DNA of 64,000 bases from positions 2,356,001-2,420,000 of the forward strand of contig CP110630.1 in NCBI GenBank assembly GCA_026210745.1, in the 5' to 3' direction. The position numbers and the translations under genes were made by a program. This DNA is from Exobasidium rhododendri. Lineage: Eukaryota; Basidiomycota; Exobasidiomycetes; Exobasidiales; Exobasidiaceae. Of the stretch, positions 9,901 to 17,427 are shown piece after piece; the stretch's first letter is position 1, and each line of letters starts with the position of its first letter. The notes beneath the pieces are model-generated. The model was not told where the DNA came from. It did no database searches and saw nothing but the letters and a program-made list of their open reading frames with translations.

Positions 9901-10636
9901 TCTACTTGAGGAGTGGGGTCTGGAGAAGAGCAGTGCCGAGTCAGTCAATGTTGGCAACGATTGGGAAGTCAAGCTGTTGAAGCAACTGAAGCCAAGCACA
10001 AATCGATGGGTCCGCTACTTGCCTTATCAACGTCATATGGTCCAATTCTACTATGAAGGAGAAGAAGCGCTAGCCGTTGGATTTCATTCCGAAGGGAGGA
10101 TGGAGACGCTACACTCGGCAGAAGTCTTCCTTGGTTGTATTTTGTTAAAGAGTCCGTTTCAAGCAAGCAAGAACCTCTATGAAGCCGCTGAATCTCTTCG
10201 TGGAAACTTTAGAGAACTGGTGAAGAGATTCATGGCAGCGGCTAGTAGTCCACCGGAGTGTGAGCCACTTGAGATCAGTCAGATGATACGGTTGCTAGGC
10301 AAGATGGAGGAGGTGGAAGATGAGAGGCAGGACAGCCATTACTACTTTGATGACGACGACGACGACGACAACACGACGGTTCGAAGTCAAGATTTCATGG
10401 AAGAAGATCACATTGAGAGTTGGACTGAATTGGGGTCTCAAATAGACTCTTCCGATCGGTCCAGTCAGTATTACGGGGAGGAAAGGATTGCAGAAGAGTT
10501 ACATTCTTCCCTTTATGCCCTATTCTTTGCTGCCTTAGAGGCGCAGAAGCACGATCCTTCGAAGATGACTTGTCCTTGGATCGTCTATCCTCGACTCTTG
10601 GCTGCGAAGAAGAATGTGCAAAGACTGGAGCTTTGA
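6905..10636 (+). CDS. RNA-dependent RNA polymerase of the RNA-silencing pathway
   Basis: A single uninterrupted frame of 1243 codons. The N-terminus (MQLFIHNIPDGVDVRKLR) looks like the RRM-like domain found in eukaryotic RdRPs. The polymerase core spans roughly residues 400-1000. It carries the block VVVRSSMIKFRSTSSEWDLA and the catalytic D-x-D-G-D loop DLDGD at residues 840-844, within MLAGGDLDGDLYNI. An acidic run of seven or more Asp near residue 1150 precedes the end. Enzymes of this family (fungal QDE-1/Rdp1, plant RDR) copy single-stranded RNA into double-stranded RNA that Dicer cuts into small RNAs. All the motifs I know are intact, so the protein is probably active. The gene is notable because some basidiomycetes, Ustilago maydis for example, have lost RNAi. 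No Dicer or Argonaute gene is in the window. Confidence 0.95.
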   Translation: MQLFIHNIPDGVDVRKLRSVIGRSVYKIDNVKVKYKVILKKRNQGSRTVGHGKIVIEDKHDRYAFDLVNRRIPVFINNVQLKFKLDDRVDEEQLYWDQRQLEAVRGEDVDSDYEEEKPFKELRMRQVSCGAWDSEGQYVDAWRRGCDLHNPHDCVKIDEERGRLILTFGQAEIRIHLYNVKYSILDRTSQHLYVVLRSLPTFFKQEIDRKIRVSSFGNAHRHCAEYCYVYRILYDPTTLQHFLQSHAKRLITPDQVNITLSPIKILNSKAQEDNLDIFYRTLPFDTAFQVEALITSWQLLPVEVYLLKSAIFSLDTTSGADRVKALARKIKWRDPRPGKIEKFTLQDIHRMLLEGSEQIDDEMELDDRLSEEGARMAFHHSRQEKRNEEAVYVHCLTVTPSGKQLSGPFQDTGNRILRQYPGLDNQYLRVSFKDEMGEMIKEEFGIDSQEEILLKRFRNFLENGVVIGGFKFDFLAFSNSQLKSHGCWFVRSPLVVGGTKVLFAKDIRESIGILSGLTNAPLYAARLGQAFTTTLYSIKVPVSQVYKVEDIYSPCKKYRFSDGVGQISSEMVALLNAAARKKVGGAKGKPSNVYQIRLDGCKGVLALNTTLREKVVVVRSSMIKFRSTSSEWDLAVATSYSQPLRFYLHRPLIALLETLGVPYKTFQDLQEEALVKIGAAASNTTSAARLLQELGLGLTTRVKSTLMTLQKEFLIDAIAEIPFFKEVIRTAVAASLRAMKYKARIKVPNAYTLMGIMDETGLLEEDEVYACLQEGSKSERLYLKGRHLILRSPTLHPGDVQYAKAIGEVPVTSPLHVLTNCLIFSKKGKRPLPSMLAGGDLDGDLYNIIGDQRLFPEKTYVAAEYPPVTPVNIGRRVETSDVVDFYLQYIVNDKVGMLANKHLIVSDQSKSGVLDPMCIALAQKYSVALDYPKTGVQVDLRDIPRTYGRPDYMEHEYAVEERADHEEDKRLNLLGRRSNEYYKSNKALGKLFRRINVSRLLEEWGLEKSSAESVNVGNDWEVKLLKQLKPSTNRWVRYLPYQRHMVQFYYEGEEALAVGFHSEGRMETLHSAEVFLGCILLKSPFQASKNLYEAAESLRGNFRELVKRFMAAASSPPECEPLEISQMIRLLGKMEEVEDERQDSHYYFDDDDDDDNTTVRSQDFMEEDHIESWTELGSQIDSSDRSSQYYGEERIAEELHSSLYALFFAALEAQKHDPSKMTCPWIVYPRLLAAKKNVQRLEL

Positions 10637-10904
10637 AATGGTGGTGATTGTCTAAATTGTGTGTAGTCCCCTTCGTTGCTCATATTCATCTACCGTTGTG
10701 TAGTGTCCCTCCATGTTGTACTATCGAAAGAAGGTTCTGCATGTCATATATTACTTACATGCTCATAGCATAATGTAAGGTAAGAGCGACAGACTCTTCC
10801 ACCGACAGAGGTGTCAAGCACAGTAGTACCTTGATCATGAGCTGTAATCTGACTTAATTATGTGGGGTATCTATATTGTAAAGCCAAGCTTCGGCTCGTA
10901 TTGT

Positions 10905-10987
10905 GCCTTCTTGGCTCAGTGGTAGAAGCGTCTGCCTCGTATTAATGCGCAAGCAGAAGGACAGCCGTTCGATCCGGCTAGGAGGCA
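10905..10987 (+). tRNA. tRNA-Thr(CGU) with a 10-nt intron
   Basis: The sequence folds as a complete cloverleaf. The acceptor stem pairs GCCTTCT (10905-10911) with AGGAGGC (10980-10986), with one T-G wobble and discriminator A at 10987. The D arm is GCTCAGTGGTAGAAGC. The anticodon stem pairs TCTGC (10931-10935) with GCAGA (10953-10957). The T arm pairs AGCCG with CGGCT around the loop TTCGATC. Between the anticodon stem halves are 17 nt instead of 7. Placing the intron at the standard site between bases 37 and 38 gives a loop CTCGTA/A and a 10-nt intron at 10942-10951. The anticodon is then CGT, reading ACG (Thr). The mature length is 73 nt, and the internal A and B boxes of Pol III are intact. 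Confidence 0.9.
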
Positions 10988-11006
10988 TTTTTTTATCTTT
11001 TTTTTT
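10988..11006 (+). terminator. RNA polymerase III terminator of tRNA-Thr
   Basis: Two T-runs follow the tRNA directly: seven T at 10988-10994 and nine T at 10998-11006. Runs of four or more T on the coding strand stop Pol III, so the second run is a backup. Confidence 0.85.
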
Positions 11007-11113
11007 GGTGTCTCTAATGCGACGAACCGCCAGTCCCTCCACCAACGTCCTCCCTGGGTTCTGAATTGTCATTTTGGCGTCTGTCTCAACGTTGCTCTGA
11101 CCCTTGGAAGTGC

Positions 11114-13345
11114 ATGGTCCACTCAGAGGAAGAAGGGTCTTCTCGATCCGATACGACAACGTCGTTTGCTGTCGATGTTGTTCGTCGACTTGGATCGCAG
11201 CTAGACGCTGTCCAAGAAAAGCACGATTGGGCAGTCGGTAAAGACAATGACAGTGTCACTGTGCAAGCGCAGAAAAGGGAATCGTCTTCATCACCCTTGC
11301 CTGACATAGACGTCACCAATTGCACATCTCTGCATTCCACCAAGGAGCTGCAAGCTGCTCTTTCATCTCTTGAGAAGGACAACGTTGTCACTCTGGCAAA
11401 GGTCACATACGCAGCTTACGGAATTGTGCTCGACCAGATACTCAAGGACGCAGAGAGGGTCAACAATCAAGCCTGGTTCTGGACCGAGGTCGAAGAAGAT
11501 GTCTTTCAGACCAGCTTGTATCTGGTGCAAAGTGAGTCCGAGGGAGGAAATGTCAGCCATCCAAACGAAGGAAAGGTGCACCCTCTGATTGACCTCTCTT
11601 TTTTTCTCTCTTTCTCTCCCTCCTCGACTTCTATCGCAGCTTTTCCCGCTCGTGTGCTCAATTTGGGTAGAACTCTGTATCGTTCCTTGAGTCACTCCGC
11701 GACGACATCTGCGCAGCCTCTCAAGCTGGACAGCGACAGCTTCAAGCGAGCTTGGCGACTAGCTCGTGACTCTCCCATCCTTGTCGTTGGAGCGATCTTT
11801 CCATGTACTGTCCGAGGAGGACAACATGAAATCATCACCAACAGCCAACACCCGCAAAGTCTTCTCGTAGTCGGAAGAGCACTGTCTCCTCTCAGCCTGA
11901 CCCGTCATGAAGCTAGATCGAAGAGGAAACACCTGCTGAAGCAGAGAGATGCACTGGCTACCAGACTAGGTTCATTGGCTCAAAGGATGGACAGTATACC
12001 GCAGGAAGCAGAGGAAGGTCGTACAGCGATGCTTCAAGAGCTCCAAACGCGAATCAACGACATGCACCAAGCGTTGAATGCACAGACGACACAGGTATCA
12101 TCAGCGTCAACTGCATCGACTGATCAACTCTCATCTTCTTTGAACAATCTCTTGTCTTACCATATTGGCGCTCAACAAGCTCAGACCGATCTGATGCTGT
12201 CCTCATCGCCAAGAGGGAGTGGTCCACCTTCAGCTGTTGCGAGATTGTGGCCTACGATGGTCCTTGTTCCCGTCACTACCATCATTGTAGTGCGAGTAGT
12301 GACGGCAAGCTGGGACACGATCGTGGAGAAGGCAGTGGAAGCAAGAGAGACGATGATAGGATTCGCAGTCAATTGGGTGTATGAGCCGTGTCTGAAGTTG
12401 CTGGACACCATTCGAACAGGCGACCAAGAAGGTGTCATCATGTCGAAAGAAAGCTTGAATTCCGACTTGCAAAGTCTCGAGAGGATGGTGACGGAATTCA
12501 GTGCTGAAAAGTATGGACTTCGCGGTGCAGAGTTGGACAATGTCACTCAGAAAGTCAGGGAAGGGGACATGACCACCGTGCTGAAGATTTACGAGAGCGA
12601 GCTCAAGGTGCGTAGTAAGATGGGGGGGAGAGAAGAAAATGACATCTGCGACAGGCGACGCTCTCTAGTCTTTCATATGTACTGACATTATTACTACTCT
12701 TCCTTGCCTGGGAATACGCCTAACCAGTCACCGCTTAAGTCGGCCATCACTGGGTCACTCATTCGCTCGCTCCTCATCCAGATTCAAAAAGTGAAGGTAG
12801 ACATTGCCGTAGCCATGCGTGGAGTCGATCAACTCCTCAAATCACAGCAACTGCTTTTCGGAGCTATCGGCATCGCACCTGCTATGGCCATCACATACTT
12901 TGTCGGCGGATTTCTGAAAGAGGAAGTCAGTGTAGCTCTGGGCAGGCAAGGAAAAGAAGTGGGGACAGGTACAAGATTCCGAGCTTGGGAAGCGATGAGG
13001 AGGATCGACAGGCTACTGGCCAATCCGGAACTCACTTCTGGACCTTTGCCTCCGCTCACGCAAGGGCTACTCCTTCTTGATCTGTCTCTACTGCGCAGTC
13101 TTTCGCCCCTTCTCTTATCGCAAGCTTCTAAGGGCAGGAAGGGGACGGCAAAGCGACTGCGAGTGGAATTCTTGCAAGATGTTCGAGACCTGGAGTCATC
13201 GGGCATCTCAAAGCAAGGCATCACTTCTGGTGCTTCAACACCATCTACGATCAATCAGGTAGGCCTGGGCTGGCACGCTCGACGTGCGGCAGTAGATCGA
13301 ATGTGGCGAAGTTGGGGAAGTGTTATGAACCTGGTGGATACTTGA
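11114..13345 (+). CDS. NCA2: NCA2-like mitochondrial membrane protein
   Basis: Best read as three exons. Exon 1 begins at the first ATG (11114) and ends at 11531. A 108-nt intron (11532-11639, GTGAGT, long T/C tract, CGCAG) is in frame and could be mistaken for coding sequence; removing it gives LVQTFPARVLNLG, as in the family. Exon 2 is 11640-12607, then a second intron (GTGCGT...CCAG), then exon 3 12728-13345. The protein is about 667 residues. The conserved C-terminal half has a membrane segment near MVLVPVTTIIVVRVV, then SLERMVTEF...LRGAELDNV, KSAITGSLIRSLLIQIQKVK, and a second hydrophobic segment IGIAPAMAITYFVGGF. In yeast Nca2 affects expression of the mitochondrial ATP6/ATP8 mRNA. Its biochemistry is not settled. 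Confidence 0.85.
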
Positions 13346-13642
13346 GATTCGCTTCAACAGACTAAAGGGGAGGGGGGGAATTATTTTTGGTGACCATTGT
13401 AGTGTTCAGTCAGGTTATCAATTATAGATCATGTACCATCGCATGACAAGAAAGGGGAAGGATAAAAAGCGAAGTTTTCGACCAGGAAAAGAGGAGGCAT
13501 TATCGGGTACAGATGGTTGCACGCACAGCGACGAGGGAAGAAGACCAAAACAGAATACAAATAGCCAGTGGTATGAGAGGAGGGGGGGGAGACTTTGTCC
13601 TAGGGAAGCAGAGGGAGGGGGCAAAGATGGGTGCGTACATGA

Positions 13643-15331
13643 TCAGCCTGACCATCGATTGCTGTTAAAGTGGGATTGTTTCTTGGCGGTGTTACCGTCA
13701 TAATGAGGATTGGGGCGGCCTTCTTCAGCGACGTCAAAGTCAAACGGATCGCTGTCCAGATCTGCACCACCGTACGCCTGACCGACAGAGTATTCTGTGT
13801 TTGCCATCGATTGACGAGCGTCGTTGCCCCGTTGTAGATTGTTGTACGGCGACAGGGTCTGATTCCCCGTGGCACCCTGTAGAGCGGCAGCATCTAATCC
13901 CTTGACTGCCGGATTGGAATATCCGTACGGCGCACTGCCATCGTACTGCTGTGGATAGTTTGCGTCATTCTCAACGTCTTTCCGCGGTTCCGTCTGGTTG
14001 TGATCGAAGAAGGATCCGTGTGCGACCTTGCCATCCTCGCTGGCTGTAGCGTAGCCCCCTTCTTCACCCGTTATGACGGACTGAAGATGATTGCTCTCGT
14101 CGCTCCTGCTGTCCATCGGCCCTGCATTAGCAATGTTTGTCTGACCGTACCCGTTGTACGCCGCATCTGGGTGCATCAGAATGCCATGCGGTGCTGCTGC
14201 TGCTGCTGCCATCTCTTCTCCGTCGACTTCAAAGGTTTGATGGCGGTCGTTGTCAGACGCATTCATACTGCTGTTATCGTCGTCGTACTGCAGTTCGCCG
14301 GCGATGATTGCTTCACTGATCGGTCTGTTGTCTGGCCATGTAATTTGATCGTCAGCTCCGTCATCGTCGACATAGTGGCCCTCGGATGACTTTCGATAGT
14401 CGCTTCCACGGCGATTCCTTGTAAAGACGCCGGCGGATGTGAAACCTAACGTACCGGTGGTAGCTGCAATGAGATTCGCTCTCGAGGAGATCAAGTGTGG
14501 CTGATTCAACTCTCTCTTCATTGATCTTCGCTGTCGCCACATGAACAAGGCAATCAGTAATCCCAAGGCGACCACGCCAGCAACGACAGCGACGGGAATG
14601 ATGACTTTGTCGTGGTTGGACGAGTTCGACGAGCTGTTGTCGGTATCACTGCCCGAAGCCGGCCCGTAGCCACCAGGCGGTACGACGATGCTAGACAGGG
14701 CAGGGGCGCTATTGATCGAAGAGGCACTGATGATGGCAACGTTGCCGAAAGGATTCGTAGTCGGATTAGGCGCAATCGAAAGCACAGAAGTTTCAACACT
14801 TCCGTCTGCAGCTGTAATGAGCATGGTGGTGAGGACGTCGGCAGAAGAAATCGTTGGAACAGTCGTGATTGCAGATGTGACAGTGGCAGCAAGAGTGACA
14901 GTGGAAGCAGAGGCAGCAGCGGCTGCAGCCGCGGCAGCAGATGACGAGGCCTCGGCAGGGGTGCCAACAGGTGTTGTGGCTGCCCCTGTGTTACCGGAAC
15001 CACCGGCAGTTGTTGGAGCGGCTGAAGCGACCACGCCAGCATTGGAGGAACTTGCGGGCACCGGGGAAGCAGAGGCACCTCCCCCACCCGCTCCCGCTGC
15101 TGTGCTGGAACCGCCGGATGCGCGAGAAGTTGCAGCTGAGCTTCCAGACGACCCTGCGCCAGACCCAGCACTGCTTGCTGTCGCAGACGAAGCAGAGGCA
15201 GTGGTTGATGTCCCAGCACCGCCCAAGATACCTCCTAGACCAGTGAGGAGGCTGCCAATCCCATCGCGTTGCATTATGTCCTCATGGTGTCTTTGCCTTC
15301 TGACGTAGTGTAGGCCGCTGTTGCTCACCAT
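13643..15331 (-). CDS. Ser/Ala-rich single-pass plasma membrane protein, sensor-like
   Basis: A 562-codon frame from the ATG at 15331. Residues 25-240 are extremely rich in Ser, Ala, Thr and Gly, with a poly-Ala run near residue 130 and many likely O-glycosylation sites. One hydrophobic segment (about residues 246-268, VIIPVAVVAGVVALGLLIAL) is followed by the basic stop-transfer WRQRRSMKRE. The cytosolic tail (about 290 residues) is acidic, with many Asp, Gln and Asn. This layout is that of fungal cell-wall stress sensors and signalling mucins (Wsc, Mid2, Msb2 types), but no WSC or other named domain is visible. No classical N-terminal signal peptide precedes the mucin part (the N-terminus is MVSNSGLHYVRRQR), so either a 5' exon is missing from this model or the segment acts as a reverse anchor. 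Function unproven. Confidence 0.65.
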   Translation of the reverse strand: MVSNSGLHYVRRQRHHEDIMQRDGIGSLLTGLGGILGGAGTSTTASASSATASSAGSGAGSSGSSAATSRASGGSSTAAGAGGGGASASPVPASSSNAGVVASAAPTTAGGSGNTGAATTPVGTPAEASSSAAAAAAAAASASTVTLAATVTSAITTVPTISSADVLTTMLITAADGSVETSVLSIAPNPTTNPFGNVAIISASSINSAPALSSIVVPPGGYGPASGSDTDNSSSNSSNHDKVIIPVAVVAGVVALGLLIALFMWRQRRSMKRELNQPHLISSRANLIAATTGTLGFTSAGVFTRNRRGSDYRKSSEGHYVDDDGADDQITWPDNRPISEAIIAGELQYDDDNSSMNASDNDRHQTFEVDGEEMAAAAAAPHGILMHPDAAYNGYGQTNIANAGPMDSRSDESNHLQSVITGEEGGYATASEDGKVAHGSFFDHNQTEPRKDVENDANYPQQYDGSAPYGYSNPAVKGLDAAALQGATGNQTLSPYNNLQRGNDARQSMANTEYSVGQAYGGADLDSDPFDFDVAEEGRPNPHYDGNTAKKQSHFNSNRWSG

Positions 15332-16115
15332 TCTCGATGTCGTGGAGGAGCAGCTGTGGGGATAGTGATAATGGTCTGGTTATTGAGTCGACGCAATGAG
15401 TAGGGGTCTTGTCGAAGAGTAAGAAAGTGTACGAAAGATAAAAAAGAATGTCCTATTGAAGAGTATTAAGAGAGCTGGGTCGTTGAACAGGGAGAGTGAT
15501 GTATGTGTGTGTGTGTGCGTGTGCGTGTGCGTGTGTGGTTCGGCTGTAGAAGCAGTGAGCGAGCGTGTTTAAAGAGCGTAATGTTGTAGAGTAATGCAAA
15601 GGGGGTGGGGGATGATGACAAGAGAGTGATGATGGTGATGGAGGAGGGAGGAAGTGATGCACGGCAAGACCTGTCGCTCCCTTAGGTGATCTCTTTTCCC
15701 CCCTCTCTTTCCAATCAGTTTTCCAATCAATCTTCCCTCAGCGGGATTGGCATTTGACGGAATCAACAACTCGCGTCGACACAACGACTATGTGGGCTGA
15801 AAGCACGCTAAACAAGTTCCTTGCATGTTCTTTGGAACACGAAATAAAAGTGTCGCGTCGAAATGAACAGTGAAGCCGTCCGACGACTGGTGGGCTTCTG
15901 AGCGCGTGTAGAAGAGCAACTCCAACGTATTCTATTTTGCATGGCAGATATTTCTCACGCAAAAGGGGACACCACGCGAGCCATGTCCGGGTAAAAAGCC
16001 TCTGAGTGGCTCGTCTCTATCCTCGGCCCCGTTGTTCTCTGTCGGCCGATGGGCCCAAGGTCCACACGCTGAAGAGGAAGAAGACCAACACATCATAACT
16101 TCAAATCACGCAGAC
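15332..16115. promoter_or_regulatory. Divergent region between the sensor-like gene and FAHD1, with a TG-rich microsatellite
   Basis: A 784-bp gap between two start codons. It contains an imperfect TG/CG repeat at about 15504-15538 (TGTGTGTGCGTGTGCGTG pattern) and T/C-rich tracts. If the sensor-like gene has a 5' exon encoding a signal peptide it should lie here, but I did not find a convincing one. No other gene is supported. Confidence 0.4.
15504..15538. repeat. Imperfect (TG/CG)n microsatellite
   Basis: About 35 bp of alternating purine and pyrimidine, TG with interspersed CG steps, upstream of the sensor-like gene. Such sequence is slippage-prone and can adopt Z-DNA. Confidence 0.85.
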
Positions 16116-17131
16116 ATGGCATCATCCTTCAGGCAAAACGGCCGCAAGATCATTGCGTGAGTGGGCAAGAGTGCAGAGAGAGAGGGAGAGGAATCTTGTC
16201 CAATTCAGCTGTTACAAAGAAGCTGAACATATATACATGAACTCTCCTGTCACGAACCAAAAGAATCGGGCGAAATTACGCCGATCACGCCAAGGAGCTC
16301 GGTAATGCTGTTCCTAAATCACCGTTCTTCTTTCTGAAGCCAACTACATCCTATGTCGATGACGGCGGTGTTGTCGAGATTCCAAAGGGCGTCGACTGTC
16401 ACTTTGAAGGTGAGCAAGACTGATCAACAGCACATGGCACAGGAAAACCAGCACTAATGCGAAAATTTACGTTGATAGTTGAACTTGGCGTGGTCATCGG
16501 TAAGACCGGTAGGGACATCAGCAGTGCAGACGCAGAGGATTACATCGGTGGCTATGGTGAATATATTTTCCTTGTAGGGATCCACGGGTAGAGGAAGAGG
16601 CTATCCGTTGAGACTTCCTTTTCCTCTCCTTCTATCTACAGCTCTCGCCATTGACATGACCGCCCGAAACATGCAGGAGGCCGTCAAGAAAAAGGGTCTA
16701 CCCTGGAGTGCCGCCAAAGGCTTCGACACGTTCAATCCCATCTCTTCCTTTATCGGGAAGTCGAGCATCCCAGACCACTCCAATGTACGACTCTGGCTGA
16801 AGACAAATGATCAAATTCGTCAAGATGGCAACACAAAAGATATGATCTTTGACATTCCTCAACTGATCAGCCACGTATCGTCTATCATGACAGTCGAAGT
16901 GGGCGATCTGCTACTTACAGGTACGTGAGAGAGGTGGACGATGTTTCCCTCCTTTAAGAGATGAAGTAAAGTCTCACTTTATGATCAATAGGTACACCGA
17001 AAGGAGTAGGTGCTGTCAAAGCTGGCGATGAGATCCATGCAGGACTCGAAGTAGACGGCAAGGGTCTGTTGGCCGAGCTGCGAATGAAGGTGAAGAACCG
17101 AGAAGGGGGATACGAATTCAAGGGGGAGTAA
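16116..17131 (+). CDS. FAHD1: Fumarylacetoacetate hydrolase family protein, FAHD1-like acylpyruvase
   Basis: Five exons: 16116-16156, 16264-16409, 16479-16556, 16642-16920 and 16992-17131, giving 227 residues (human FAHD1 is about 221). All junctions keep frame and restore family motifs: IIA-IGRNYADHAKELGN, HFE-VELGVVIGKTGRDI, GGY-ALAIDMTARNMQ and LLTG-TPKGVGAVKAGD. The metal-binding acidic residues of the FAH fold are expected in the E-x-E and D positions of VELGVVIG and ALAIDMT, and these are present. FAHD1 proteins cleave acylpyruvates and decarboxylate oxaloacetate in mitochondria. No clear targeting peptide is seen; the N-terminus MASSFRQNGRK is short and basic, which would allow mitochondrial import. 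The first intron is 107 nt and the others are 69-85 nt. Confidence 0.93.
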
Positions 17132-17288
17132 AGACGTCGCAGCAGGCGCTTCTCAAAGTTCAACAATGTACACAATGTTCATTGTCCTCCCTTACAAAAG
17201 CCATCGTTATTGAAGTCAAGAAGAGAAGAATGTTATAAAAGAAGATGAAGACATGAGTGTGAAGTCAGAAAGCGAGAGTGGAGTAAGG

Positions 17289-17332
17289 AAGGGAAAAGGG
17301 GGGAAGGGGGAAGGGAAGGAAGGGGGGGGGGG
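17289..17332. repeat. G-tract cluster between FAHD1 and the myosin gene
   Basis: Several runs of three to twelve G in 44 bp (AGGGAAAAGGGGGG pattern ending in a 12-G run). Four or more G-tracts this close could form a G-quadruplex. It lies in the 3' flanks of two convergent genes. Confidence 0.7.
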
Positions 17333-17427
17333 ATATAAGCAACTGTACCGAGGAGCCGCCCATCAACACATTTCTATCTCGAATGTCCATCGAAAGCTGT
17401 CGTCTTCTTTAATTCCCTCACTACTCT

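Noticed and set aside
11532-11639. Coding interpretation of the in-frame segment in NCA2
   Set aside because: It has GTGAGT, a long T/C tract and CGCAG, encodes a run of Phe/Ser/Leu, and its removal restores the family sequence LVQTFP.
14688-15308. 206-codon plus-strand open frame rich in Ala, Pro and Val
   Set aside because: It is the antisense of the Ser/Ala-rich repeats of the membrane protein, which has the better supported structure.
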